64,000 nt of DNA from Phyllobacterium sophorae (GTDB lineage Bacteria; Pseudomonadota; Alphaproteobacteria; Rhizobiales; Rhizobiaceae), in assembly GCF_003010965.1 (NCBI RefSeq), contig NZ_PGGM01000003.1:496001-560000 (forward strand), in the 5' to 3' direction. Positions 17,097-26,362 of this stretch are shown here, piece by piece; position 1 is the stretch's first letter; every line of letters starts with the position of its first letter. The notes beneath the pieces were generated by a model. That model made no database searches, was not told where the DNA came from, and saw nothing but the letters and a program-made list of their open reading frames with translations. A program made the translations under genes and the position numbers.

Positions 17097-17492
17097 ATGA
17101 CATCCGCAACGAGTAAGACAGACAGCGAAGCTTATGAGTTGGCAAGCAGGACGGCTGACGCACAGCGCGCAAAGCTTCACGAGTGGCAGCGCAATCAAAT
17201 CAGCGACGTCGACATGCAAACCGGAGAAACCTGGTTTGTTTGGGGCTTTTTCAGCGCGATGACCGATGACATCGAGCGCCGGAAACGGCTGCTGATGACC
17301 TACTTGAACAGGAAATATCCAGACGGGGGAAATAAGCAACAACGTGTGGACGAAATTGTCAAAACGGCACAAGAGGAAAACCGCCTGTTCGATGCGATCG
17401 TGGCCGCGGGCCATCAGGCTTACCGTGAGGGTGGCGATGGGCATCTCGCCAGCATCGCAACGATCTTTCTCAACGTGATCAGAAACCACTAA
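17097..17492 (+). CDS. Conserved-looking small protein of unknown function
   Basis: The predicted protein is 131 residues, with ATG at 17097 and GGAGG five bases upstream; an in-frame start at 17076 is less supported. It is mostly helical and charged, soluble, with no signal peptide or membrane segment. The middle reads DMQTGETWFVWGFFSAMTDD and the end YREGGDGHLASIATIFLNVI. I do not recognise a family. The clean ribosome site and normal composition support it being real. Neighbours (CAP protein, VOC protein) give no functional clue. Confidence 0.65.
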   Translation: MTSATSKTDSEAYELASRTADAQRAKLHEWQRNQISDVDMQTGETWFVWGFFSAMTDDIERRKRLLMTYLNRKYPDGGNKQQRVDEIVKTAQEENRLFDAIVAAGHQAYREGGDGHLASIATIFLNVIRNH

Positions 17493-17690
17493 GCGCTTTT
17501 ATGGCGTTGCGTCCACGAAACGCCGACCGACATTGCGCGATAGCACGGGCAATGATTGGACAACGTTCATAAGCGCAGGTTCTGCCGTATCGACAGGCTA
17601 TAATGCATTGCGATAATGTTCGTAACGGCGAATGGTCTTTCTTTCTTGACCATCGCCACATCACCTGTTCAACACAGGGAGGATCAAGCA

Positions 17691-18071
17691 ATGTCGAATG
17701 ATTTTGTCAGTGTCCGCTACATCGTCGATGATGTAGCCGCTTCCATAGAATTCTACACGACCTTGCTCGGTTTCACCGTTCAACGGGATGCGAGGCCTGC
17801 CTTCGCATCGGTAATCCGCGGCAATCTGCGGTTGCTGTTGAGCGGCGAGGCCAGTTCCGGTGCGCGAGCAATGCCCGACGGTCGACAACCGGTCCCGGGA
17901 GGCTGGAACCGCATTTTGCTTGTCGTCTCTGATATCGCCGCAGAAGTCGCGCGGTTGCGCGAGGCTGGATTGTCGTTTCGTAACGACGTTCTCAAAGGCG
18001 TCGGTGGCAGTCAAATATTGCTCGATGACCCGTCCGGTAACCCGATTGAGTTGTTCGAACCTGCCCGCTAA
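17691..18071 (+). CDS. VOC-superfamily (glyoxalase/bleomycin-resistance-like) protein
   Basis: This is a 126-residue single-chain VOC protein starting at ATG 17691, with GGAGG eight bases upstream. Two beta-alpha-beta-beta-beta modules are seen: VRYIVDDVAASIEFYTTLLGF at the start and WNRILLVVSDIAAEVARLREAG in the second half. The end, ILLDDPSGNPIELFEP, is the usual VOC motif carrying the metal-binding Glu. The first metal His is not obvious (VRYIVDD), so the metal site may be incomplete. The substrate is unknown. Confidence 0.85.
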   Translation: MSNDFVSVRYIVDDVAASIEFYTTLLGFTVQRDARPAFASVIRGNLRLLLSGEASSGARAMPDGRQPVPGGWNRILLVVSDIAAEVARLREAGLSFRNDVLKGVGGSQILLDDPSGNPIELFEPAR

Positions 18072-18161
18072 GGGCTTTCGGGGCCGTGGACATTCACCAT
18101 GTTGCCAAGCTGAGTTCTTCTGTCCTGCGCACGGCATTGCAAAACTTGCGCCGTCTCGCGG

Positions 18162-18383
18162 CTACTTCGGTGCGTACGCCTCGACAATTTTTTTGCACTC
18201 GGGCGTCAGTTTGTCCAACTGCTTGGCCAGGCACTCGAAAATACGGCCACCACCCGGCGCAACGCCGGCACAGTATTTTTGATAATCTGGCATGCAGGCC
18301 TCCCGCTCGGCTGCTGTCTGCGCGGCCGCCGCGCCGCCAAGAAGACCCACGCTAAGTGCAGCCATCGTCAACACTATCCGCAT
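18162..18383 (-). CDS. Small cysteine-containing secreted protein
   Basis: This is a 73-residue protein with ATG at 18383 and GGAGG upstream. Residues 1-21 (MRIVLTMAALSVGLLGGAAAA) are a signal peptide. The mature 50 residues hold four cysteines spaced as ACMPDYQKYC, FECLAK and PECKK, like a single Cys-rich repeat of the Golgi/GLG1 type found in small periplasmic proteins of Hyphomicrobiales. Two disulfides are likely. Function unknown. It lies between the VOC gene and the efflux operon, on the opposite strand. Confidence 0.75.
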   Translation of the reverse strand: MRIVLTMAALSVGLLGGAAAAQTAAEREACMPDYQKYCAGVAPGGGRIFECLAKQLDKLTPECKKIVEAYAPK

Positions 18384-18486
18384 TGCACTCCTCCCAAGTT
18401 TGCCAATAAAGACCTATCCCTCTGTTGAGGAATAACGTAACATCGACGCCGAGTTTCCTGCAAAGGCCAATCGGGGGATCGGCAAC

Positions 18487-19722
18487 TTGGGGATGCATGC
18501 ACAACGGCGCGAGTCCAGCGACGATCGCTCCAATGAACGTGGGGCGTCAGACTTTGTAGGGCCTGTGTTTCAAACAACCGGGGTAATAGTTTGTTGTTTG
18601 GTATTGGCATTTTCACTTGCTGCCTGCAATGAGCAAAACACCTATGTGGCGCCGCCGCCACCCAAAGTCGACGTTGCGCTCCCTTTGAAACAGAATGTGA
18701 CGCCATATCTGGAAGCGACCGGCACAACGGCATCGGTTAACGAGACCGCACTTGTGGCGCGCGTGCAGGGTTTCATCCAGGAAATAGATTACCAGGATGG
18801 CGATGCGGTCAAAGCGGGTACCGTGCTGTTCGTCATCGAGCCCCAGCCCTACCAGCTGGCGCTCGACCAGGCAAACTCCGCAAAGGCCTCTGCCGATGCT
18901 GCCGTGAAGCAATCCGAGGCGGAATATGAACGCCAGGCTGCCCTTGTCGCCAAGACTTTTGCCACCAAGCAGGATCTCGAAAAGGCAGAAGCGGCGCGCG
19001 ATGCCAATGTCGCTGTGCAACAGCAGGCAGACGCCAACATCAAGCAGGCCCAACTCAATCTGAGCTATACGCAAGTGAAGGCTCCATTTGATGGTATCGT
19101 CACGGCAAGGCAGGTCTCAGTTGGCGAACTGGTTGGCCCCAACAACACGTCAGCGCTCGCAAGCATCGTCCAGTTCAATCCGATCTATGTAAATTTCAAT
19201 GTCAGCGAAAAGGATGTGCTTCGTATTCGCGCCACCATGCAAAAGCGCGGAATAACTGCCCAGGACCTGAAGAAGATACCGGTGGAAATTGGCCTGCAGA
19301 CAGAAACCGGGTACCCTCACAAAGGAACGCTCGACTACGCGGCGCCAACGATCACAGCAGCAACTGGCATGCTCCCGGCCCGTGCTGTTCTCGACAATGC
19401 GGAACGGCAATTGCTGCCCGGCTATTTCGTTCGCGTGCGCGTGCCCCTGTTCGAGGAACCGAACATGATGCTCGTTCCGGATCGTGCCATCGGCAGCGAT
19501 CAAAGCGGACGCTATGTGCTTGTCGCGCGCAACGACAATGTGGTCGAGCAACGCACCGTCCAGATTGGCCAGCTGGTTGGCGAGCTGCGCGTCATAACGT
19601 CAGGCATAACAGCTGCCGACCGCATCGTCATTTCGGGTTTGCTTTCAGCAGTACCCGGCCAGAAGATCGAGCCACAGCTGAAGGATGTCAGCGCCATTGC
19701 CGCTGACAGCGCTTTGCAATGA
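18487..19722 (+). CDS. RND efflux periplasmic adaptor (membrane-fusion) lipoprotein
   Basis: This is a 411-residue adaptor of an AcrA-type tripartite pump. The start may be TTG (18487) or ATG (18493). A hydrophobic segment ends in the lipobox SLAAC (Cys47), so it is probably a lipoprotein tethered to the inner membrane. The barrel-sandwich segment VQGFIQEIDYQDGDAVKAG, a coiled-coil hairpin (about 115-190) and LSYTQVKAPFDGIVTAR are diagnostic. Its stop overlaps the start of the RND pump gene (ATGA). No outer-membrane channel or TetR regulator gene is adjacent. Confidence 0.9.
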   Translation: MGMHAQRRESSDDRSNERGASDFVGPVFQTTGVIVCCLVLAFSLAACNEQNTYVAPPPPKVDVALPLKQNVTPYLEATGTTASVNETALVARVQGFIQEIDYQDGDAVKAGTVLFVIEPQPYQLALDQANSAKASADAAVKQSEAEYERQAALVAKTFATKQDLEKAEAARDANVAVQQQADANIKQAQLNLSYTQVKAPFDGIVTARQVSVGELVGPNNTSALASIVQFNPIYVNFNVSEKDVLRIRATMQKRGITAQDLKKIPVEIGLQTETGYPHKGTLDYAAPTITAATGMLPARAVLDNAERQLLPGYFVRVRVPLFEEPNMMLVPDRAIGSDQSGRYVLVARNDNVVEQRTVQIGQLVGELRVITSGITAADRIVISGLLSAVPGQKIEPQLKDVSAIAADSALQ

Positions 19723-22700
19723 TCTCGAAATTCTTCATCGAGCGGCCGGTTCTGGCCAACGTCATCGCAATCCTGATGGTTGTCATCGGCTTTGTGTCGC
19801 TCTACCAGCTTCCGGTTGCGCAATATCCAAACGTCGTGCCACCAACTGTGCAGGTGACGACCCGCTATCCCGGCGCCAGCGCACGCACCCTGATCGATAC
19901 CGTTGCACTGCCAATTGAGCAACAGGTCAACGGCGTCGAAAACATGCTTTACATGCAGTCCTTTGCTGCATCCGATGGCAGTTACACGCTTACTGTCACC
20001 TTTGCGATCGGTACCGATCTCGATGCGGCGCAAGTGCTGGTCCAGAACCGTGTCTCGACCGCCCTGGCATCGTTGCCGCAATCTGTGCAAGTCCAGGGTG
20101 TAAACGTCCAGAAGAAATCGACTTCGATCCTCGAGATCGTGACCCTGACATCGCCGGACAAGCGCTATGACAGCCTTTACCTGAGCAATTACGCAACGAT
20201 CCGGCTCAAGGATGAAATCGCCCGCTTACAGGGCGTGGGCAATGTCAGCGTCTTCGGAGCTGGGCAATATTCCATGCGCATTTGGCTGGATGCCGAAAAG
20301 ATGCAGGCGCGCGGCCTGACGGCACAGGATGTTGTTCAGGCGCTGCAACAGCAAAGCGAACAGGTCACTGCTGGTCAGGTCGGCATTCCGCCGGCGCCTG
20401 ATGATCAGTCGTTCCAATACACGATCAATGTCGAAAGCCGGCTGGATGATCCGGACCAATTCGGTGCTGTGATCGTCAAGACCGGCGCTAATGATGACTA
20501 TACGCGGGTGCGCGATATAGGGCGTGTCGAGCTTGGCGCCCAAACCTATAGCCAGTCCTTTAAACTGGACGGGCAAGAGGCGGCGGGCCTTGCCATTTTC
20601 CTGTCGCCGGGTGCCAATGCGCTCGACGTGGCCGCGCGCGTGAGCACCAGGATGAAGGCGCTTGCCAGCGAATTTCCCCAGGGCGTTGCCTATTCAATCC
20701 CGTTCGACACCACCACGTTTGTCAGCCAGGCGATCGAGGAGGTTTACAAGACGCTGTTCGAGGCGGCGATCCTTGTGTTGATTGTCATCCTTGTCTTCCT
20801 GCAAGATTGGAGGGCGATGCTTGTGCCGGCAACGACGGTGCCTGTGACAATCATCGGTGCCTTTGCTGCAATGGCGGCCATGGGTTTTTCGGTCAATCTC
20901 TCGACGCTGTTCGCCATCGTGCTCGCGATCGGCATCGTCGTCGATGATGCCATTGTCGTGGTTGAGGGTGCTGCGCATAATATCGAGCACGGAATGTCCG
21001 GTCACGACGCTGCCATAAGTGCCATGAACTTGCTGTTCGGGCCGATCGTCGGCATCACACTGGTCTTAATGGCGGTATTCCTGCCGGCCTCGTTCTTGCC
21101 TGGGATTACAGGGCAGATCTTCGCGCAATTCGCACTGGTGATCGCGGCGACGGCCCTGATCAGTGCGATCAACGCCGTTACCTTGAAGCCGACACAGTGC
21201 GCCATGTGGCTGCGGCCAACAGTGCCGATGGAGCGACGAAATTTCTTCTATCGCGGCTTCAACGCCGTCTATCGGCGCATGGAGAATGGCTATGTTCGCC
21301 TTATTGGTTGGATGGTCAGGCGCAGCGGCATCATGGCTCTTCTCGCGCTGGCGATCATCGGCGCCTCCGCTTACGGCCTATCGCGTGCACCGACAAGTTT
21401 CTTGCCCATCGAGGATCAAGGTTACCTGCTCGCGGCCGTGCAATTGCCCGATGGCGCAGCGTTGGGGCGGACAGAGAAAGCGCTGGAAGACATTGGAAAG
21501 ATCGCCAAGGCTACACCGGGGGTCGACCAGGTTATCACCATTGCGGGCCTGTCCGCTCTCGACAACAACTCCAGCCTCGCCAATGCCGGCCTGGTCTATA
21601 TCATGCTCAAGGATTGGAGCGAACGCGGCAAGGGCGAAGATCTCGCTTCACTGTACGCGAAGCTCAACGCCAGTCTTGCGTCAAGTGGTGAAGCCCGTAC
21701 GATCGTGCTGCCACCTCCGCCGATCCAGGGCATTGGAAATGCCGGCGGCTTCACGATGCAGGTTGAATTGCGTGATGGAAGCTTTGATCTTGCCAAACTG
21801 CAGAGCGCAACAAACGCCGTCGTAAAGGCTGCGGAAACACAATCCGGAATCCAACGTGTGAGCGCGCCCTTCCGGGCAACCGTGCCCCAGTACGATGTCG
21901 AGATTAACCGCGAGAAGGTGGAAACACTGTTGCTGACGACGGATCAGGTCTTTGACACGCTGGCAAGCTATCTCGGCTCAAGCTACGTCGATCAGTTCAA
22001 CAAATTCGGCCGCGTCTTCCAGATCTACGTCCAGGGCGACGCTCAGTTTCGCCTTACCCCGGAGAGCATCAACAGTCTGACGGTGCGCAACAAGAACGGC
22101 GACATGATCGCTCTTGGGACTGTTCTGACCATAACACCAAGCGTCGGCCCGTCGCTGATCAGCCTCTATAATCTCTATCCATCCGCCTCGATCACCGGCA
22201 TACCAGCGGCCAACTTCTCATCGGGCGAGGCAATGGCCTTGATGGAGGAAATCGCTGCCAAGACCTTGCCTCCTGGCCTGGGCTTCGATTGGACGGCGCT
22301 GTCCTTCCAGGAGAAGATCGTCGGCAACCAGATGTATCTGGTCTTCGCTCTTGCGCTGCTTCTTGTCTATCTCGTTCTTGCCGGACAATATGAGAGCTGG
22401 ATTGCGCCAGTGTCGGTGTTGTTAGCCGCGCCATTGTCGCTGGTCGGCCCGGTATCGATCCTTCTGGGCGCGCATGTGCCGATCAACCTTTATGTGCAGA
22501 TTGGACTGATCCTGCTCATTGCGCTGTCGGCAAAGAACGCCATTTTGATTGTCGAAATGGCGCGTGAGCTCAGAGCATCGGGCAAGTCGATTGCTGACTC
22601 GGCGATGGAAGCAGCGCGGTCGCGTTTCCGGCCGATCCTGATGACCTCCTTCGCTTTCATCCTCGGCGTCGCGCCGCTGGTCGTTGCCTCCGGTGCCGGG

Positions 22701-22862
22701 GCGAGTGCCCGTCGGTCGATCGGCATTACCGTCTTCAGCGGAATGATCGCCTCGACCTGTCTTGCCGTACTTTTCGTACCGTCATTCTTTACAATCATGC
22801 AGCGCTTTGAAGAGTGGCGTACTTCGCGCAAGCTTCCGGTCAAGGCGGACGTTTCCGGTTAG
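19719..22862 (+). CDS. RND efflux pump inner-membrane transporter (HAE-1, AcrB type)
   Basis: This is a 1047-residue proton-driven multidrug exporter of usual length. The N terminus FFIERPVLANVIAILMVVIG is the family signature. The proton-relay aspartates sit in LAIGIVVDDAIVVVEG, and the partner lysine is in IALSAKNAILIVEMA. Two sets of membrane helices flank large periplasmic loops. It overlaps the adaptor gene by four bases and probably uses a TolC-like channel encoded elsewhere. Substrates cannot be predicted; plant antimicrobials are plausible given the overall gene content. Confidence 0.93.
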   Translation: MISKFFIERPVLANVIAILMVVIGFVSLYQLPVAQYPNVVPPTVQVTTRYPGASARTLIDTVALPIEQQVNGVENMLYMQSFAASDGSYTLTVTFAIGTDLDAAQVLVQNRVSTALASLPQSVQVQGVNVQKKSTSILEIVTLTSPDKRYDSLYLSNYATIRLKDEIARLQGVGNVSVFGAGQYSMRIWLDAEKMQARGLTAQDVVQALQQQSEQVTAGQVGIPPAPDDQSFQYTINVESRLDDPDQFGAVIVKTGANDDYTRVRDIGRVELGAQTYSQSFKLDGQEAAGLAIFLSPGANALDVAARVSTRMKALASEFPQGVAYSIPFDTTTFVSQAIEEVYKTLFEAAILVLIVILVFLQDWRAMLVPATTVPVTIIGAFAAMAAMGFSVNLSTLFAIVLAIGIVVDDAIVVVEGAAHNIEHGMSGHDAAISAMNLLFGPIVGITLVLMAVFLPASFLPGITGQIFAQFALVIAATALISAINAVTLKPTQCAMWLRPTVPMERRNFFYRGFNAVYRRMENGYVRLIGWMVRRSGIMALLALAIIGASAYGLSRAPTSFLPIEDQGYLLAAVQLPDGAALGRTEKALEDIGKIAKATPGVDQVITIAGLSALDNNSSLANAGLVYIMLKDWSERGKGEDLASLYAKLNASLASSGEARTIVLPPPPIQGIGNAGGFTMQVELRDGSFDLAKLQSATNAVVKAAETQSGIQRVSAPFRATVPQYDVEINREKVETLLLTTDQVFDTLASYLGSSYVDQFNKFGRVFQIYVQGDAQFRLTPESINSLTVRNKNGDMIALGTVLTITPSVGPSLISLYNLYPSASITGIPAANFSSGEAMALMEEIAAKTLPPGLGFDWTALSFQEKIVGNQMYLVFALALLLVYLVLAGQYESWIAPVSVLLAAPLSLVGPVSILLGAHVPINLYVQIGLILLIALSAKNAILIVEMARELRASGKSIADSAMEAARSRFRPILMTSFAFILGVAPLVVASGAGASARRSIGITVFSGMIASTCLAVLFVPSFFTIMQRFEEWRTSRKLPVKADVSG

Positions 22863-22986
22863 CGGCAGTTGACTTTGGTATCGACAAATGCGCAAACAGC
22901 GGCGAGAAATTCCTCAATCCCAATCCGTCCATCGCTGCTTTCCCCACGCAAAATGACCTCGGCAAATTCGATCGAGGGGTTCGTGA

Positions 22987-23937
22987 TCAAACCACCTCCA
23001 GACACCTTAAACAAATCTGCTCGATATGACGGTGATCCGTGCCGCAGCAGCCGCCAAGCACGTTGATGTGCCCGAAACGGCGTCGCAGGTCACGATACTG
23101 GGCTCCAAGTTCGATCGGATCACCGTCGTCAAGTTCCGTGGCCTCGTCGAGTTCTGCGTGACTGCGTTTTGACGCGTTTGCGCGCAATCCGCCGATTCGG
23201 TCGACCCATGCTTTTCCCGGGGTGAGTTCACGCTCGAAATGAGTCGGGTGGGCGCAGTTGATCATGAAATAGGCCGGACCGCCTTCGGTTGCGCGGTCGA
23301 CCGTTTCGATCGCTTGCCCCAGGCCTTCACCCGACGGCAGGCGCCCGTCTGTCTCGACAGTGAACGAGATGACCACGGGAAGCCCCAAAGCCTGCGCGGC
23401 GCGCGTGACGCCAATTGCCTCATTGGTGTTGGTCATGGTGATGGCCGTCACCAGATCGACTTCGGCTTGCGCAAAGACGCTGATCTGCCGAGCGTGATAG
23501 GCCTCGGCTTCCCCCACGCCCATGATCGTGCCCGCATCGTAGCCATCGCCGCGCGGACCTACGCATCCGCTGATCACCATCGGCGAGCGGTCTGTCTCGA
23601 ATGTCACCTTTAGGTCGTGCAGGAGCGCGACAGCTTTGCGGTTGGCCTCGTCAAGTTCCGCCGGCGTGTAGCCGAGCTTGTTGCCCCAGTCGGCATTGGC
23701 TCGCCAGGTCGCGCTTTCCAGGATAAACCCGGTGCCGTTGTCCCGGGCGATGGCTGCGTGACGAGCATAGTAATTGCGCAGGGCCTCGGTGCCTTTTTCA
23801 TCTTTGAGGAGATGGAAGGCGGCGAAATACGGCAGTTCAAGTCCCTCATGAAAGATCAATGTTGTCTCAATGCCGCCATCGGTCAAAAAAATACGATCAC
23901 CGAGTTGCGGCAGACGATGTCTGGATCCGGTCATCAT
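22987..23937 (-). CDS. Homocysteine S-methyltransferase-family protein
   Basis: The predicted protein is 316 residues with ATG 23937 preceded by GAGAGGA. It is a zinc-dependent TIM-barrel methyltransferase of the BHMT/MmuM type: FLTDGGIETTLIF at the N terminus, SGCVGPRGDGY, then the zinc cysteine in MINCAHP and the cysteine pair in LGGCCGTDH. All three zinc ligands are present. The reaction would move a methyl group from a donor such as S-methylmethionine or a betaine to homocysteine. It is alone and convergent with the RND operon; the donor is unknown. Confidence 0.88.
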   Translation of the reverse strand: MMTGSRHRLPQLGDRIFLTDGGIETTLIFHEGLELPYFAAFHLLKDEKGTEALRNYYARHAAIARDNGTGFILESATWRANADWGNKLGYTPAELDEANRKAVALLHDLKVTFETDRSPMVISGCVGPRGDGYDAGTIMGVGEAEAYHARQISVFAQAEVDLVTAITMTNTNEAIGVTRAAQALGLPVVISFTVETDGRLPSGEGLGQAIETVDRATEGGPAYFMINCAHPTHFERELTPGKAWVDRIGGLRANASKRSHAELDEATELDDGDPIELGAQYRDLRRRFGHINVLGGCCGTDHRHIEQICLRCLEVV

Positions 23938-24174
23938 GCCATTCCTCTCAATCTTGAAGGGCAAAGCATCACGAACTATAGCAGAAACATACGCGAAATT
24001 CGCCTGTGGATACCCCACTCTGTCATGGGGCAGGATGATCGTGTCGAAGACATTCCTGAACCAAGGTCAGTGTCGATCATTGAATAAAGGCAGGCGACAC
24101 TGTGATGGCATTGCGCGCGGTGCCTCACCGTTGTACCGTGCACACTGATAGATGCGAAAAGTGCTCGGTCAGTA

Positions 24175-24193
24175 ACCGGAGCTAAAGTCCGGT
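24175..24193 (+). repeat. Hairpin in the leader of nuoH
   Basis: ACCGGA-GCTAAAG-TCCGGT forms a 6-bp stem 38 bases before the nuoH start. It is in the 293-base spacer that must contain the nuoH promoter. No T-run follows. A leader RNA role is only a suggestion. Confidence 0.35.
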
Positions 24194-24230
24194 CGCGCGT
24201 TTCACCCCGTTGAGTAAGTAGCCGCGGATC

Positions 24231-25217
24231 ATGGAACTTATCGTCGCTCTTGGCCTGATCGTCTTCAAGGTCGCGTTGCTCATCGCGATCCTGTTGCTGC
24301 TGCCCTTGCCGCTCACCTGGCTGGAGCGCAAGATCGCCGGGCACATCCAGCAGCGGATGGGGCCGATGCGCGTGGGATGGCACGGGCTGCTGCAGCCGGT
24401 GGCGGACGGAATCAAACTCTTATCCAAAGAAGACCATATCCCGGCTGAGGCCGACCGTTTCCTGTTTAAACTGGCGCCAATCCTGGCGCTCGCCCCTCCC
24501 TTTGTGGTGTTCGTCGCCATCCCCTTCGGCGAAACTGTCTCGGTCCTCGGCGCCGAGATCACGCTCTACGTTTCCAACATGAATGTGGCACTTCTTTTCG
24601 TTTTCGCCGTGATCGGGCTTGAGGTCTACGGCGTCATCTTTGGCGGCTGGGCCGCAAACAGCAAATACGCTGTCCTTGGCAGCCTCAGGACCTGTGCGCA
24701 GATGATCAGCTACGAGATCCCAATGGGGTTCGCGGTCATCGGCGTGGTCATGCTAGCGCAATCCATGAGTCTGCTCGATATCGTGCGGGCGCAGGCCGAT
24801 GTCTGGAACATCGTCTACCAACCGGTCGGCTTCTTCGTGTTTTTCGTCGCCGGATTGGCCGAAGCGCAGCGCATCCCCTTCGACCTGGCGGAAGCGGAAG
24901 GCGATCTTGGCGCCGGGTTTCATACCGAATACAGCGGTATCCGCTTTGCGTTCTTCATGGTCAGCGAATACGCCATCGTGCTGCTGGTATCAGTGTTGGT
25001 GGTGATTTTATTCTTCGGCGGTTGGAACGGCGTACTGGTGCCCTTGCCACCACTCCTGTGGTTTGTGCTCAAGGTCGCATTCTTCATCTATTTATTCATA
25101 TGGTTCCGCTTCACTTTCCCCCGCTACCGCTACGACCAACTGATGGCGATCGGATGGAAAGTCTTGCTTCCTTTGTCGATGGCGAACATAATAATAACCG
25201 GTATTGTTTTGTTTTAG
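24231..25217 (+). CDS. nuoH: NADH:quinone oxidoreductase subunit H
   Basis: This is a 328-residue membrane subunit of complex I that links the peripheral arm to the pump modules and lines the quinone tunnel. Typical motifs are LTWLERKIAGHIQQRMGP at the N terminus, NSKYAVLGSLRTCAQMISYEIPMG, and the RIPFDLAEAEGDLGAGFHTEYSG loop with conserved acids. Length is normal. It is unusual in position: on the strand opposite to the other thirteen locus genes and placed beyond nuoG, in an operon with nuoI and a CBS-domain gene. Its ribosome site is weak. Confidence 0.95.
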   Translation: MELIVALGLIVFKVALLIAILLLLPLPLTWLERKIAGHIQQRMGPMRVGWHGLLQPVADGIKLLSKEDHIPAEADRFLFKLAPILALAPPFVVFVAIPFGETVSVLGAEITLYVSNMNVALLFVFAVIGLEVYGVIFGGWAANSKYAVLGSLRTCAQMISYEIPMGFAVIGVVMLAQSMSLLDIVRAQADVWNIVYQPVGFFVFFVAGLAEAQRIPFDLAEAEGDLGAGFHTEYSGIRFAFFMVSEYAIVLLVSVLVVILFFGGWNGVLVPLPPLLWFVLKVAFFIYLFIWFRFTFPRYRYDQLMAIGWKVLLPLSMANIIITGIVLF

Positions 25218-25247
25218 GGGGCCGCAGCGGCTCCTAGCGAGGCGGCG

Positions 25248-25814
25248 ATGTCGCGCGCACAGGAACGAATAGGTGCATGGATTGGATGGGCGTTCTTCGC
25301 CGATCTGGCGAGCGCCTTGGCTTTAACGTTCGGCTACATGTTCTCCAGATCCGTGACCATGCAGTATCCGGACAAGGAAAAATGGTTGCCCTACGCACGT
25401 TACCGCGGGCATCATTTCCTCAAACGCGACCAAGAGGGCGAGATCAAATGCGTGGCCTGCGAACTTTGCGCGCGGATCTGTCCCTGCGACTGCATCGAAG
25501 TCATCCCCTACCAGGACGACAAGGGTAATCGTCGCCCGGCAAAATTCGAAATCGACATGGCGCGGTGCCTCTTTTGCGGGCTGTGCGAGGACGCCTGCCC
25601 GGCGGACGCGATCGCACTTGGCCAGCAATACGAATTCTCTAGTTTTTCCTCGCGTGACCTGGTGATCGGGCGTGACAACCTGCTCGGCAAGCCGGGCAAA
25701 GCGGCGACCGGCGGCGGCGTGGTTGCTGCGCGACTGAACACCGAACAGGACGTTCTCGTCGAGACGAGCGAGCCGCACGGGTACAACTGGTGGCGCAATA
25801 TCCGGCAAACGTGA
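25248..25814 (+). CDS. nuoI: NADH:quinone oxidoreductase subunit I
   Basis: This is a 188-residue ferredoxin-like subunit carrying clusters N6a and N6b in the peripheral arm. Both 4Fe-4S motifs are complete: CVACELCARICPCDC and CLFCGLCEDACP. An amphipathic N-terminal helix precedes the MQYPDKEKWLP segment typical of NuoI. It follows nuoH by 30 bases. It has a somewhat long C-terminal tail (VVAARLNTEQDVLVETSEP) after the cluster domain. Confidence 0.95.
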   Translation: MSRAQERIGAWIGWAFFADLASALALTFGYMFSRSVTMQYPDKEKWLPYARYRGHHFLKRDQEGEIKCVACELCARICPCDCIEVIPYQDDKGNRRPAKFEIDMARCLFCGLCEDACPADAIALGQQYEFSSFSSRDLVIGRDNLLGKPGKAATGGGVVAARLNTEQDVLVETSEPHGYNWWRNIRQT

Positions 25815-25859
25815 ACGCGCGCTTGCCGTCAAGCCGGCGCGCGCAGACAGGAGGCTCAG

Positions 25860-26300
25860 ATGCATGTCTGCCAAATCTTGAAGACCAAGTCGCCCGAGCT
25901 CATCTCGGTCACACCGGATCAGCCGATGATAGAAGCCTTGCAGCTGTTTCGGGACAACAACATCGGCTTCGTGGTCGTCAGCCGTTCGCCCGGGGAATGC
26001 CTGGGCACGCTGTCGGAGCGCGACTGCTGCTATGCGATGGCTGAATTCGGAACCGAGGCACCCTTAATGCGGGTCGCCGACGTCATGAACCGCAGTGTGG
26101 CGACCTGTTCGGCACAGGATTTCCTGCCCTTTGTAATGGCGGTGATGACCGAGCGGCGCACGCGTCATGTCTTGGTCATGGATGGCGACGAGGCTGTCGG
26201 CGTGGTGAGCATCGGCGACGTGGTCAAGCACCGGCTCGACGAAGCGCTTCGCAACGAGCAGGCGCTGCATGAATACATTGCCGGGACCGCCCATCACTGA
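25860..26300 (+). CDS. CBS-domain-pair protein linked to complex I genes
   Basis: This is a 146-residue stand-alone Bateman module. CBS1 covers about residues 10-65 (ELISVTPDQPMIEALQLF, NIGFVVVS) and CBS2 about 75-135 (VADVMNRSVATCSAQDF, RRTRHVLVMDGDEAVGVVS, ISIGDVVKHRL-type end). Such modules bind adenosine nucleotides or NAD(H) and act as sensors. It lies 45 bases after nuoI with AGGAGG upstream and is very likely cotranscribed with nuoHI. A role in sensing energy state for this oxidoreductase is an inference from position. Confidence 0.88.
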   Translation: MHVCQILKTKSPELISVTPDQPMIEALQLFRDNNIGFVVVSRSPGECLGTLSERDCCYAMAEFGTEAPLMRVADVMNRSVATCSAQDFLPFVMAVMTERRTRHVLVMDGDEAVGVVSIGDVVKHRLDEALRNEQALHEYIAGTAHH

Positions 26301-26362
26301 TGTGACCAGATCGAGGTGCAGGCGCAGATCCAGGCTGGTGGCCGCGGGATCCCCGTCATGCC

